Notes: generated from the sequence alone by a model not told the origin. 64,000 nucleotides of DNA from Warburgia ugandensis (GCA_035236585.1 CP141134.1:22684414-22748413), one strand, 5' to 3'. Positions 1 through 12,474 are shown, numbered from the stretch's first letter. Translations and numbers: made by a program.

Positions 1-679
1 TACTCATGATCTGTTATACGAGTGTATGGGACACTCGTGGGACCCATATACCTTAGGGTGCCTTGTTGTTATTGTATGCTCATTTACATGAGATTATATC
101 ATGTTTTAAATCTATGAGATGCATGTTTTATCGTATATGATGTTTTGAGATTTTATTAGCATTGCTTAAAATAATTATATTCTTGTAAAAATTGCTTTAC
201 TCACTGTATCAATACAATTATTCTATTTTGTTCCATTGATATACATTAAATGTCTATGTACCTACCAAGCATTGCTTGCTGAGGCATTGCATTTGTTGCA
301 ATGCCTCAGATATTAAAGAAAGACAGGACACATGAGGAGTTAGAAGAATAGTGATCGAGAAGTCTCATTTAGAGGTATGTTCTAATTTCACATGGACTGT
401 GTATGTATATATGTTATTGGACTTGATTATACTGTTATGGGAATGTGGCTGATGACTGGATGATCCTGGAATAGCAAATCTATTTTAAACATGTTTACTT
501 GAAAAATAAAAATAAAAATAAAATCTTGTTTTGTGTCAATGGCTGACCTCGGGATTTTTCTGAAAATGAAATTCGATTTAAATTATTTTCACTATTTGGG
601 TTTTTTCTAGAAAAAAAAATGGGGCCCCACTTTTCGAAAATTTTTACATATATAGGGTTGAAAAACCCGGGTCGTCACA
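1..679 (+). mobile_element. Chromovirus-type LTR, 3' part (family X)
   Basis: This is the right-hand end of a Ty3/gypsy chromovirus-type LTR that begins before the window. It ends in GGGTCGTCACA, the same terminus as the complete LTR at 10241-12860. A CTACCAAGCATTGCTTGCT motif followed by a hairpin near 260-307 matches the layout of the LTR fragment at 5386-6565. The next base starts the interior of another LTR (family C), so this LTR probably inserted into that one. The 5' half and the other target-site copy are outside the window, so a solo LTR and a full element cannot be told apart. Confidence 0.75.
281..307. other. LTR hairpin, 11-bp perfect arms
   Basis: GAGGCATTGCA and its exact reverse complement flank a 5-base loop (TTTGT). 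The hairpin lies directly after the ACCAAGCATTGCTTGCT motif and is followed by AGATATT. A hairpin of different sequence sits at the same position in the LTR ending at 6565. A role in RNA 3'-end formation or R-region folding is inference only. Confidence 0.6.
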
Positions 680-3467
680 GTTTTATTAGTTGTAGATAAC
701 TTATTTTAGCCTAAGTCTAGACTGCTCCTCTTATTTCCAATTGGCTAAGGCTTACTAGCTAAATGGGTGAACACAAACTGGTTAATTCAATCCTCATATA
801 AGGAGGTGTTTAGACCTCACAAATGTCAATGGAAGGTAGAGGAAGAGCAAGCTTCTATTAGAAAACCCCCTTAACCACTATGTTCAACATTCACTAAAAT
901 GACCTTAGCTCAACCTTTCATAAGGTTCCTATGAGCATGTTAACCCTAAGTACTTTTTCTAATTGATTTTAATTATGTCCATGAACATTTAAAATGTCAT
1001 TCATGGGGTTTATTATTCTCCTAGTTTGGGCCAAAGATTTAATAATCCTTATTGTCCTACTAATTATAGCCCTTAATAATTAAGTCCAAGTCAAATAATT
1101 TACTCTTATTTGTGTCATGATACTCTACTTTCTCATTCGATTCCAATTTTGGTCATTTATGAATATTAAGACATAACCACTAATTAAACAATTATATCTA
1201 CTAATAAAATTTAAATAATAAACTTTAAAGCAGAAATCTAATGTAATTTTAACAACATTTTACACTAACATGCTTCTTATGTAACTTAATGAAATGAAAC
1301 TATACTTAAACTAGCATGCTCCTAAGTTATAAAATACATAAAATTTTACTACTAATCTAATGGAATCATGCATAAACTTCAAATGTAAACTAACATGGCC
1401 ATAAGATAATTAAATCTACCAACCTAATGTAACAATCTAATAACATATAGAACATAGCATGCTAAAATCTAAGAATTACACTATCATGCTTTATAACATA
1501 ATTCACATTTACAATGCTATTATCAAATAAAAGACAATAAAACTAATTATATTAAGATTATTAGAAACCTTTACTTATGATCCAACCATTAGATCTTAGA
1601 TCATTCCTTTTAATCAAGGGTTTTAATTAATTTCGGCTTTTACTCCATTAAGGTCCAAAGATCATATCCCTTTGCTTTTGTCATATTCGATCTATGATCT
1701 TAATGTATTCCATCATAATATCCTTTATTTAATCCATCTCAAGGATCTGATCATACTTGATCTTATTGATCAAGTGGGTCCCTTTACATTTTTAGGGTTT
1801 TTCTACCATAAAGGGTAGATCCCTCAATTTATCATAGATCTATCCAAATAAGTCATGGTTATCACTTTATTTCAACATTATATCATTAGTAAATTAGATC
1901 CCAAAGATATAATCATCTCAGATCTTGAAGATCATGAAAATTAGAAGCTTAATTCTTAAATACAGAAAGTTTCATGTAGAATTTTCTAAATGTTATGATT
2001 TTAGAAGAAAATAGAAGTTATAAGCTTTCCATAACTTCTTTCCGATCTCAATTTAAAGTTTAGATTACTCCATAATTGAACTATGAAGTTTACAATTGTT
2101 TCTAGGGTCCAGATTTGATCTAGGCCCAGTGGAATAGACGGTCAAGATCATTCGGGCAGAGCAGGCTAGTTGGGCAGAAGGATCGACATGCGCCCGCCAC
2201 CAGGACGCAAGCATGACGCGTTCCACCTGGGACCGGCACTGTCGTACCGTAGTCGTGTAGGAACGACGTCGCATGTGCATGCAGGCCGAAAACACTACCA
2301 CATGGCACATTTTTGTGCGGCATTTCATATGGCTTTCTGAGAACCGATCCAATTTGATTTGGAGATTGGACAATCTGTTTTGGACTGTCCAATCAATCCT
2401 ATTCAATTAAAGGTTCAAAACTATGTAAAATTTATTGAAATTTCTATCCTAAGGGTTTGGACCCTTCTAAATCAATTGGACAGCTCAGATTTTCCATCTG
2501 AGCTCTCCATCATTTAGAATTGAAGGGTGCTGGTCCTTACTTTATTTTTATAAATTTTAACCAAAAACTAATTACAAAAAAATAAATATTACATAAAACA
2601 ACATGAAATAAGTATAAGAAGTGGTTCCACCTACATGATTAGAGAAACAATGCAATTTTGAAGCCCAATTTAAAATAAATACCCTTTTGTGATAAGATGG
2701 CTCGATAGTCCCTTTTTTTATGATTTATCATTGATTGCACCATTGGATCTTGAAATAGATTTGGGGGTTTTGTAGATAAAGTAGTCTAAGATGGTATGAA
2801 TGGTGCGATTTGTGAGTTTTCACTTGGAACAGAGTACCTAATTGAATTTAGATCTCTTGTTCCAATTAGAGAGAGCGAAAGAAAGGAGATTTTTGTAGTG
2901 ATATTTATAAGTGTTTTGTATTTTTCATAATTACATGTGATAATTATGTTTTAATTCTTTTAAATATTAAATTAACATTGGATCCTCCACTACCAGTTTC
3001 TTCTTCATTAGCAGTTGATAGTGATTTGACCACTCATTACATGTTTTCTAGGCATTGGATTCATTTGTGGGCCCCATGGGATTTGAGAAGACCATTTTGA
3101 TCTTTTATGGAGAAAAATCCGTTTTATTCCTCCGAACTCAGAATTGAGCATACTTAGTGGCATTGGAATTGTATTTTTGAGTTCATTCTAAATATTGAGG
3201 TCTTAGTTCTTGGCTATGGGTAAAATTACCATTCTACCCTTTTATTCCTAAAATGGAGAAAATTAGGGATTTTTCATTTTAACTTGGAATTGAACATACT
3301 TAGTGTCATTTTGATCGATTTTTTGAGTACATTCTTTAAGTTTTAAATCATGTTTTAATCTCTATAATAAGAGAATTTTCAACAACCTAATATTCCAACC
3401 CAGAATTTTTGAAAACTCAAACTTTATTGATTTTCTCAATCAATTTACAAAAATTGGGGTTATTACA
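680..3467 (-). mobile_element. 3' LTR of a minus-strand chromovirus (family C), truncated by insertion
   Basis: On the minus strand the LTR starts TGTAATAACCCC at 3467 and is preceded by a purine-rich tract and by pol, so it is the 3' LTR of that element. The body matches the complete solo LTR at 27983-32917 in the same orientation (for example 690-1010 with 30040-30350, and 2950-3467 with 32400-32917). It stops at 680, inside the LTR, where family X begins, so roughly the last 2 kb of this LTR is displaced beyond the window. A GC-rich patch at 2120-2300 stands out from the AT-rich surroundings and has a counterpart at 31490-31690. Confidence 0.8.
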
Positions 3468-3482
3468 ATCTTCCCCCTTTAC
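3468..3482 (-). other. Polypurine tract of the minus-strand chromovirus
   Basis: Read on the minus strand this is TAAAGGGGGAAGAT, directly before the LTR start TGTAATAACC. It is the expected plus-strand primer site and confirms that 680-3467 is a 3' LTR. Confidence 0.8.
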
Positions 3483-3517
3483 AATAATTTCATCCTCAAA
3501 ATTTGTAATACAATAAC

Positions 3518-5385
3518 TTAATCAAATAGACTAGGGTGTGTCTTCCTCATTTCTACTTCTGTTTCCCACATGGCTTCCTTAACAAAGTGATGGTGTCATA
3601 GGACTTTGACTAACGGAATGGTTTTGGTCATTAACTTTTGTTTCTTATAGTCCTAGATCAGTATTGCCTTCTCTTCAAAAGTTAGGTCTAGCTTTAGCTC
3701 TTCTAGCACCCTTTGAAGTGCATGCATGTCATCTTGTAGGTATTTCCATAGCATAGATATGTGAAAACACTATGTCTTTCTGAGAGTTGGGGTGGTAAGG
3801 CTAATTTGTAAGCCACTGGACCAACTCTTTCTAGGATTTCAAATGGACTGATGAATCTAAGACTAAGTTTTCCTTTGATTCCAAACCTCATTACTCCTTT
3901 GACAAGTGATACTTTCAAAAATACAAGTGTAACTCTTCTACCGACTGTGTGTTGTTAACCACCTCTTCTGTATCAATCTAACCTTGTCTATACACTGTTC
4001 CACTAGTTCTGACTTTATTAGCTTTCTTTCTCCAACTTCACTCCAACAAGTTGGTGATCGACATGGCCATCCATACAATGCTTCATATGGTGCCATACTA
4101 ATACTTGCTTGAAAACTATTATTATACGTGAATTCTACTAACAGAAGATGTTCATCCCAATTCCCTTTCCAATCTAACGCACATGCTCTCACCATATCTT
4201 CTAAAGTCTAAATAGTCCTTTCAGATTGACCGTCTATTTGGGAGTGAAATGTTGTACTGAATTTAAGTGAGGTTTCCAAGGCTTGTTGTACACTCTTCCA
4301 ACATCTTGAAGTAAATCTTCCATCCCTATCAGAGATGATGGATAGTGGAATCCCATGAAGACTTACTACTTCTTTGATGTATAACTTAGCTAAACTGTCA
4401 ATTGACTAGTTCTATTTAATTGGAAGAAAATATACTAACTTTGTTAACCTATCCACAACCACCCAAATCATGTCATGACCTACCCGGGTCCTTGGCAATC
4501 CTACTATGAAATCCATAGTGATGTTGTTCTATTTCCATTCTGGAAGTTCCAATGTTTGTAACATTCCAGCTGATCTTTAGTGTTTAGCTTTTACTTGTTG
4601 ACAATTTAGACATTTAGCCACAAAATCCCCTATTTCTCTTTACATGCCCTCCCACCAAATGTTTCTTTTCAAATCCTGATACATCTTTGTACCCCCAGGG
4701 TGTATGGAAAATTTTGACTGATGGGCTTCTTATAACAGTTCTTTTCTCAAGTCTATATTTAAAGCAACCACCAATCTCTCCTAAAAATGTATATCCCCAT
4801 CTATACCCTTACAAAATCCTTTCTTTTTACACAATTCTTGAGTTACTGTATCTTGTTCTTGGGCTTTAAGGACTCTTTCTACAAAAGCTGATTTAATGGT
4901 GATGTTTGTGAGTATAGCTATTGGCTGTCTACTTAATGCATCAGCTACTATGTTCACTTTTCCAGGATAGTACTGGATGGCGAATTCATAGTATTTGATA
5001 TACTCCATCTATCTTCTTTGTCTCATGTTCATATCAGCCTGAGTGAAAATGTATTTAAGACTTTTATGATCTGTGAATACATTGGATTTTTCTCCACACA
5101 AATAATGTCTCTAAATTTTCAATGCAAAAACTACAGTTGCCAATTATAAGTCATGTATTGGGTAATTTATTTCATGTTTCTTCAAATGTCTAGATGCATA
5201 AGCAATGACCTTACCATTTTGCATCAACACAACCCCTAACCCATTGCCGAAAGCATCATAGTACATTTCATATCCCCCACTTCCAGATGACAAAGTCAAT
5301 ACTAGTGTTGTAGTTAACCTCTTCTTTAGCTCTTGCAAACTATTTTCACATTCTTCTGTCCAAATGAATTGTACCCCTTTCTAGA
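3518..5385 (-). pseudogene. Chromovirus pol remnant: RNase H, integrase, chromodomain
   Basis: This is the C-terminal two-thirds of a Ty3/gypsy polyprotein in several frames. RNase H lies at about 5338-4880 ([38 protein letters not shown]). The integrase zinc finger ends in CLNCQQVKAKH near 4600. The integrase core at about 4500-3940 keeps the catalytic acidic residues in [16 protein letters not shown] and QSERT. A GPF/Y-type module (RFISPFEILERVGPVAYKL) and a chromodomain-like tail (KEAMWETEVEMRKTHPSLFD) end at a TAA at 3518-3520. The reverse transcriptase is missing: the reading is lost at 5385, where an LTR fragment in the opposite direction begins. In-frame stops include TAG after SERTI, where Q is usual, and TGA where W is usual. 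It is an inactive Tekay/Del-like copy; the exact clade is inferred. Confidence 0.9.
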
Positions 5386-6565
5386 AGATATTCCAACCCT
5401 AAGTAAACAGACAGATTGTTTGATACGTATGAAACCTATTTTACATACAAGCATGGAGGCTTGTGGTTTTGTTTTAAATGGGCACAAGCCTAGGGGATGC
5501 TATGTTAGGGGATTTATGAGGGTTTGGCCATCCACTTCCCAAAATTTGATGATACCTTGACCTATGAGAGGCTAAAAGTCAGGTGGGGCAATTATGGGAA
5601 GGCCACCACTATGAAAATCTTGTCTCCCCATATGGGGCAGTGACACAATATTTTCCACCTTGGTATCAGTGATGAACATGGCACTTATTCGAGTACACTA
5701 GTACGGATCAGACTACAGCATGGTAGTCCTTTGATTATTTTGCACTATGATGTATATGAGATAGGCATAGTAAAATGCCATATGTTTTGACATGATGAAA
5801 TGCTAGGTAATTCTATATTACCAGTATTTCCCAAGAAGGGAAATTCTCAGTATAGGACTAGCTGAAATATTGATTTCTCATACTGGAATGAATTGATCAG
5901 CTTAGTTGCTAATGATATTTGACTACTTTCATAAATTTGATGAATTTATTCATGTATAGTATGCATGTATAAGGATGTACATATATTACAAAGTAAAGAG
6001 TTAGATACATGAGTATGTTGATGGATAATGGGATTATGAAATATTAGAATTATACTGTCAATTATTATGCTTCTTGGATCCCTTACCAAGCATAGCTTGC
6101 TAAGATATTATAAATGTTTCAATGTTTATAATATTTCAGATACAGAGAAGAAGAGTTAAGAGCTCAAGACTGTAGAAGACTTGAAGAGAATAATCATCAG
6201 GGTATACCCCTTGAAGACATGTATTTTGTTTTGTTTGAGAGTATTGTATTGTAATGAGAGTTCCATTGTATGGTGAACTTTGAGTTTTGGATTATGTAAT
6301 TTCGACAAGTATTGTAATGGATTTGGGTTGTACTATGAACCACTGGATGGATTTTGAAATTTAATAAAAATATATTCCTTCAATGGAATTTTATCTTGTA
6401 AAAAAGTCTACTTATGTTATGTATAAAGTGATGACTTGGGTTTTTCAAAATAGGTTCTAAAGAAAAGAATTTCCGCAGCTTTGTCTTGCGAAATTTTTTT
6501 ACTACTAAGGGCCCTGCCTTTGAAAATGTATTACAAAAAGTGTTACAAAATCCCTAGTCGTCACG
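5386..6565 (+). mobile_element. Chromovirus LTR fragment, 3' portion (family C), plus strand
   Basis: This runs parallel to the reverse complement of 27983-29110, the right-hand end of the solo family C LTR. It shares the ACAAGCATGGAGGCTTGTG block, the CTTACCAAGCATAGCTTGCT motif with its hairpin, and the end (CCTAGTCGTCAC then G instead of A). Only about 1.2 kb of a 4.9-kb LTR is present, and it points away from the pol remnant beside it. It is therefore not that element's own 5' LTR in normal order. A second partial insertion or a rearrangement are both possible. Confidence 0.75.
6103..6136. other. LTR hairpin (family C version)
   Basis: Arms at 6103-6118 and 6121-6136 pair over about 16 positions with a few G-T pairs around a 2-base loop. 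It follows CTTACCAAGCATAGCTTGCT and precedes CAGATACAG. The same structure with small changes lies at 28412-28445 in the solo LTR. Confidence 0.55.
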
Positions 6566-7400
6566 CGAACTAGGTTTATAAATAGTTTTTTTTGTAATTT
6601 CTTTTTAAAATGTACTGACCCTAATTTAAAATTTTATTTTTGAAAATAAATAACAAAAACACCTTTTGTAGAAAATATTTTTTTTTTTTTAAAAGTTGAG
6701 TGTCATTTCCATTTGCAAAACATGAATTTAAAAGTGAAATGAACATCTCATTTCTATAAAAAGAATCCAATAGACACTCATATATTTTTTAGACATTATG
6801 CATTTACATGTCCAGTGCAATTCACATGATAAATAGTTGTTACACAATTTAAAATATGAATAGACGCTCAGTCTTTGCACCATTTCATTCACAAATTTCA
6901 TGAGTTTAGAAATTAAAACATTTTAGTTTTAAAATAGTTCAAATTATGTAACATTTTCCTAGATTTTGTCCAGTCACAGCCACAAACTCGTATGTGCATA
7001 ACACATATTTACATGTCCGAACCATAATAATAGAAGTCATATATAAACATTCCATTTACTAAACGTAAAAGATAAATATACATGTTCTGCTCAACATACA
7101 TTCTTTGCACTACTTTGTGCTACTCATTCTGTCCTCACTCTATTTATTTTCCTCTTTCCTCATCTTCTTCTTCACTTCATGTCTCTAGATCTAATCACTT
7201 CGCATTCCAAGTCTTTTTGACTGAACGACATTGTTATATGATGTTGAGTATACGACTATACCCAGTAGATAGAACCAATATTACAAATATGAAATTTGTG
7301 GCAACATACAAACTCATGCAATCCATGTAAATCCTTAGCCCCCCAACGTTTTCTAGTAATAACATATGAATATTTTGATGCAATTCAAGCATACCTTATC
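6566..7400 (-). mobile_element. Degenerate chromovirus LTR remnant
   Basis: Several blocks resemble the start of the solo LTR at 48488: GAGTGTCATTT followed by a CAAAA run near 6699, CAGTCACAGCCACAAACTC near 6973, and ACATGTCC with TTTACATG near 7010. These suggest the end of a minus-strand family A-like LTR. Similarity fades before 7400 and neither boundary is clear. Confidence 0.4.
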
Positions 7401-7740
7401 ATCATGCATCTAAGCATCCAATCTTGGATAAAAATCCAAAAATGTATTGTATGAGTGCAAGTATTGCATTGCATCCATTCTAAAGGAAATCCATACTATT
7501 TGCAAATCATTTCTAAAGAACATGATACATTTGCAAAGTCATAACCTTGTGAAACACACCAATATAATAGCATTTGATCCAAGATTTAATCTAACCATGT
7601 GCAACATAAGTACTAAATTTGCAATGTGTCTTGCCAATGTAAACCCACATTGTTTACAAAGCCATTATGAATAATACAACATATTCAAAGAGTCATAAGC
7701 TCATAAAAACACTTTAATAAGGAAAAAATCTCATCATTAG
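7401..7740. other. Unassigned AT-rich stretch
   Basis: No domain, RNA gene or clear repeat is recognised. It separates the chromovirus remnant from the Athila LTR. The 75-residue open frame here has no recognisable motif and is most likely chance. Confidence 0.5.
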
Positions 7741-8302
7741 TGGGGATATCGATGTAGTTTTAAATATTACTTAGAAGTACATGAATCAAAGTAGTAAGAA
7801 CTTATTTAGGTTGCTTAATCTAGCCAAAGAAAGATTCTATTTGATTTATTCTCGGACTTAAAAGAAGATGTAAATGGAAACATGGATGGTATTACAAACT
7901 AAATAACTAAGAAAACTTTCTAAAAATAATGCTTTCTAAAGCTAAACTTGGAAACTTTCTAAATCTAATCTAAGATGTGAATCACTTAAGCAATGAAATC
8001 TAGACAAGAAATAAACAATGAAACAAACAAACTATCTAAGGAAACAAAACTAAAAACTATGCACATGACTCATGTAAGTGTGCTCATGGAACAAGTAATG
8101 TATGGAATGTAAGATTCATTTGAAATTAAACTTAGACACATTCTAGAATAATGCGTAAGGTCATATAGGCATGGAGGGAATGGAATCATAAGGAAAATAA
8201 GCAAGATTTAAGTATCTTGAATCATTAGAAACAAGCATGTAGAGTGCACAAAAAACATGGATATCTTATTGAATGGAAATTTGTACAAGAATAGTGCACA
8301 TG

Positions 8303-8303
8303 T

Positions 8304-8361
<58 letters not shown>
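8303..8361. repeat. Compound (TA)n(GA)n microsatellite
   Basis: A run of TA dinucleotides passes directly into about 13 GA units. Open frames through it (SLSLSL/YIYIYI) are low-complexity artefacts. Confidence 0.95.
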
Positions 8362-8366
<5 letters not shown>

Positions 8367-9214
8367 TGATGCGCCACCTTCAAGATCATAAAAATAACCC
8401 AAAATCTTATCTTTCATAACTCCAAAAATAACTATCCAATCCAAGACTGCATGCATGTGAAACCCAAGAGTGAGAATCATAGAGAGAGTACAAGATGATG
8501 GGAATGAATTCAACAAAGATGGGTGATCTAAAAGCTAGCACGAGAACAAACAAGGAAAAGAGATAAGGATGATTCAAAGGGATTCTATCTCTTGCCTATC
8601 ACTATAAGAGATAGTGGCCAAGGATTAAAGATAACTAAGCAACAACCTTAAGCAAGTCAACAAGGAAAAAACCTATAACAATGTGTATGGAACTACGAAG
8701 CAAAAGAAGCAACAAAACAAGGAAATAATGCAAAGGAAACAACTTGGGAAAAGGCGTGAAAACTAGAAGGATGAAAGGTGCTAAAGTTGAGGAGGAGGGA
8801 GGCATCAGCACTTTGGAGGACCAACTAAGAGGATTGCATCAGAAACCCTAGAGAACCCAAGGAAGGAGGCACCACTATTTTAGGAAAATAGGCATATCCA
8901 ACCATATGTCTAAGGCATGGAATCTCTTGGCTGTTATATAAATGGTGTGCACTTCCTATTTTGCTAAGATTTTATCCTAAGAAAAGGGAGGAAAAGATAA
9001 GAATGAAAGAAAGGATAGCCATGAAACTTAGGAAGTGGAGATATTTTAGAAAGAATAAAAATTGTGGAAACCAAAGAGGAAAAATTGCTGATGACTTATG
9101 GAATTGGACGTTGGATTCTAATAGGGGATTAGGAGAGATCATCAAGGACATGATGAGAAATAGAAGGTTGATCATGGGAAACATAGGGAAAGAAAAGTGG
9201 GGCATGGAGGTTTT

Positions 9215-9374
9215 GAGGAATTAGCAAGTGGAAAGAGAAGATCACACCATGCTTCATGCATGATTCCCCTTCCAATTTTCCAACATTGGAGAGAGAGAGA
9301 GAGAGGAATTAGCAAGTGGAAAGAGGAGATTACACCATGTTCCATGCATGATTACCCTTCCAATTTTGCAACAT

Positions 9375-9440
<66 letters not shown>
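9215..9440. repeat. 88-bp tandem duplication plus (GA)32
   Basis: A unit starting GAGGAATTAGCAAGTGGAAA at 9215 is repeated with few changes at 9303. Each copy ends in a GA tract, and the second tract has expanded to about 64 bases (9377-9440). Slippage or unequal exchange primed by the GA tract is the likely cause. Confidence 0.9.
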
Positions 9441-9443
<3 letters not shown>

Positions 9444-10127
9444 GAGACTTTTGGAATGCAATCTCTTCTCCTATTGGTCCACCTTGCATGCAAAACTTCC
9501 CATGTGATAATCACCATCCAATTATTTGGTAATTATCTCTTGAAATTCATGGTTTTATCATGTAGTTAATTGCTTAAAATCTACCAACTCATGTGATTGC
9601 ATGTGGACTTGGATTAAGTGGCTTCATGTGGCTTCCTTTGAGGGCTTCTAACTTAGTGGCATCATGGCTCACATCCTTGGCTTCATGGATTGAATTTCCT
9701 GCTTTCTCCTAGTCCCTAGTGCATGGATCATGTGACTCAGGTGGCTTGCATGGCTCCAATTATCATTCAAAGGTGGTAGAATTGCATGGTTTTTGCATAG
9801 GCCCATTCTAGTCACCTTTGATTCTTTCAATTGCTTTCATGAACTAATCAGCTTAGCTTGCAATGATCTTGACTCTTGGTTAATATTTAGAATGATGGGA
9901 GGATAGGTCTTGGCTCTCTAAGATGATCTTGGTCCTTGATTCTCATCTTAAGCAATATTAGCCATTGGATCATCCTTCCAATACCTATAAAAGATAAAAA
10001 GCCCTAATTAGCTCCTATAAAATTATAAAAATTCACATACTTGATTAGCTTCTAGGATAATACAATATAATTTATAACACATGGACTACTAATTGGTTAC
10101 TTTTAATACAAAATTGAATATTTATCA

Positions 10128-10240
10128 CATCCCCCAGCTAGCGTTTTGCTAGTCCCAAACAAAACATGCAAAACATAAAAATAAAAATCATGAAAACAAA
10201 AAATGGTTGTCAATCTTGTTGGTACTTCTGATTGTATTTA
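10128..10240 (-). mobile_element. 3' internal end and polypurine tract of the Athila element
   Basis: On the minus strand this ends in CTAGCTGGGGGATG just before the LTR, a polypurine tract. The same roughly 110 bp, with CTAGTCCCAA and ATGGTTG blocks, recurs at 22022-22130 beside the next LTR. It is cut at 10240 by the chromovirus insertion. Confidence 0.75.
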
Positions 10241-10645
10241 TGTAATGACTCCATTTTTGTAACCTTAAAATCCCAAGTTGGTAATGAAAAGTTCACTTTT
10301 TGAGATAAGGGTATTTTGGTCATTTTACTGTTCATCCTAACTAAACCCAGAAATTTGATCTTGAGAATGTTACCCTTAGGTGTGTCTTAGAAAAAGGAAT
10401 CCAACAAGACCAGAATCACCCAAAACGGAGTTAAAATGAGCAAGTTATGGCCCTTTGAAATTCAAGAGCAAAATTATAATTTAATTTCAAAATGGATTTG
10501 GCCTGAGAAAATAGGGACCCATTTTGATACGGGCACCCCTCTTCTTCCCAAACCTACTAGAGGGTTCTAGAATGGCGATGTGCAGGGGAGAAGCCACCGC
10601 TATTCCATTGTGGTAGAAACCCCCTCCAGAACCCTCTAAAAGCTT

Positions 10646-10653
10646 TATAAATA
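10646..10653 (+). promoter_or_regulatory. TATA box of the family A LTR
   Basis: TATAAATA followed by GAGCTCTTGGGC. The same box and downstream bases are kept in the 3' LTR (14547-14554) and in the inverted LTR (17810-17817), as expected for the LTR core promoter. Confidence 0.7.
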
Positions 10654-12455
10654 GAGCTCTTGGGCGCCTCCAATGGCAGCCCATAACCCTAGGAAAAACC
10701 CATCTGGGAGAAGCAGGTAAGAGGAGAAAACGTGAAAAATACCCGGCCATGAATCAAGTACGCCTTAAACCACTCGAAACCCATCTCCCCATTAGTCTTA
10801 GGTTGAATTCTCTGAAGTTTTTGCATGAAAAACCATGCAAAATGGGGCTCTATGGAGCCACAACAGACCCAGGGCAAGTGCCTAGGGCATACTGGTTCGA
10901 CAGGGTTGAACCAGGCACGTCCGTGGATGCTCCCGCAAATGAGAAAACGGGCGGAAGGCGTAGTGTGCTGGAGGACGCGCCATGTGGGCCTTCTATGTAC
11001 TCTTAATACAAAAACGCCCATAACTTGAGTTCTAGGACTCCGATTGAGGCGCCGCGAAAGGCGTTGTGTCCGTATCGATGACATGAATACACTCAAATCA
11101 TAAAATACTTGATCAAGTCCATATATAAGGTTGAAATGACCCTTAAACCATGGTAGTGGTGCGGGGCCACTAAACCTTTGCAAACCTGACTATACCAAGG
11201 CCCAACTAAGGGACCTTAGAAGGCCCTTAGGCATGGGATTGAACCCTTAATGCCTAAGTAGTGAGGTAAACTATTCTAGAGCCTATAGAAATAGGCCAAG
11301 CTAACCATTTTCCTGTAAACCATGTCCGCGAACATACGAGGACAAGGGGACTAGCGCGATCAAACCATGTAGGTGTCCTATCGCTACTAGACTTTTAAAA
11401 AGAACCTATGATGCTTTGAGAATGCATGTTTTGAGTCATGATTGCCTTTCTAATATCATATAAACTTATGTTACATCCTTATGCACATGACCTGTTTAGC
11501 ATGAAGTGATTTCATAACTGAACATAGCATGCATATGAAAAATGCATTGAAAAAGGATTCTTGTTTGCATGATAAGTGTAGCCTTGGCTGATGAGGGGGT
11601 GTTGATGAGGGCGGGTTGATGAGGCTGGGGCAGAGAGAGCTGACAGGCTTCTACGCTGGTAGGCTTCTAGGCAGGGTTATGACTTTGAATGCGATACTAG
11701 CATGAGCATATTTTATGCATTGCATGCATGTTTTGAAACCAAGTGCATAAATTGCATGATTTGTGATTATTGAGTTTTTGAATAAATGCATATCCTTGAG
11801 GGTTATCAAAAGATGCTGGATTGCCCAAAAGATGCTGGGTAGACAGTTGTGAGGGCCAGGCAGTTGTTAGGTACCCAAAGAGGACATATTTTGAAAAAGA
11901 GGTTTTTGCCTATTTGCTCGCATATGATTTGGGCTAGTAAGCTCGTGGGCACTATGCCAAGTGGTTCGGGGTGGCCTCCCAGTCTCTATCACGATTAGGT
12001 GTAAAGGGTACCATGCCAAAAAGGTATGTCCTTATTTCGATTGCATGTGGTACGGAGGACTACCACTGGTGTCACGGCACTAGGTTGAAGTGTCATATGC
12101 CCCATGGAGGCTACGACCGAGTGTCCCTAGGTACCCAGGGACCACATAGTGATGAGGTCGTGGGCATAGTGTGCCTATGTTTTCGAGGATTTACTTGCAT
12201 TGCATATGGCATGACATGAGGATGGTTGACCATACCATAGATCCATGAGTTGGATTTAGTTGAGCATCTTATGCATATCATTATGTTTTTGATATCTATG
12301 TTATTTTCGACTTAGATTATGCGATTCTTTAAGTCGTCAGTATTCTATTTTGACAATGGATTTTGAACATGAGTGTTCAAACATGCACATGGTATAAAGA
12401 ACATATGGTTTAAAACATAGCATGCATTGTAAAACTAGTAGTGATAGACTCCTAT

Positions 12456-12474
12456 TGAGTATAGTGTATACTCA
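12456..12474. other. LTR hairpin (family A version)
   Basis: TGAGTATA and TATACTCA are exact reverse complements around GTG. It is followed after about 20 bases by a pyrimidine-rich stretch and TTTCAGATACAAG. It is conserved at 16367-16385 and, with loop TAC, at 48882-48900. Confidence 0.6.

Larger units (their letters stand above)
7741..10127 (-). mobile_element. 3' LTR of a minus-strand Athila/Tat element
   Basis: Minus-strand LTR beginning TGATAAATATTC at 10127 and ending near 7741. Its final part (CTTAGAAGTACATGAATCAAA at 7770) matches the end of the plus-strand Athila LTR just before its PBS at 52305. The middle shares with the LTRs at 19241, 47008 and 56945 the repeated AACTTTCCTAAA-type tracts and the GGCTTCATGGCTT-rich block. 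A purine tract lies immediately upstream (10128-10140), marking it as a 3' LTR. It contains long TA and GA microsatellites and an 88-bp tandem duplication. Confidence 0.8.

Noticed and set aside
2065..2406. Overlapping minus-strand frames of 113 and 90 codons
   Set aside because: They fall in the GC-rich patch of a family C LTR, where stops are rare by composition, and are not conserved in the solo LTR copy.
9197..9569. Open frames on both strands over the GA tract (ERERER / SLSLSL proteins)
   Set aside because: They are translations of a dinucleotide microsatellite with no codon structure or domain.
10689..11183. 164-codon minus-strand frame and plus-strand frames nearby
   Set aside because: They cover the LTR promoter/GC-rich patch; the frame is only partly kept in the 3' LTR (14467-14983), and no protein family fits.
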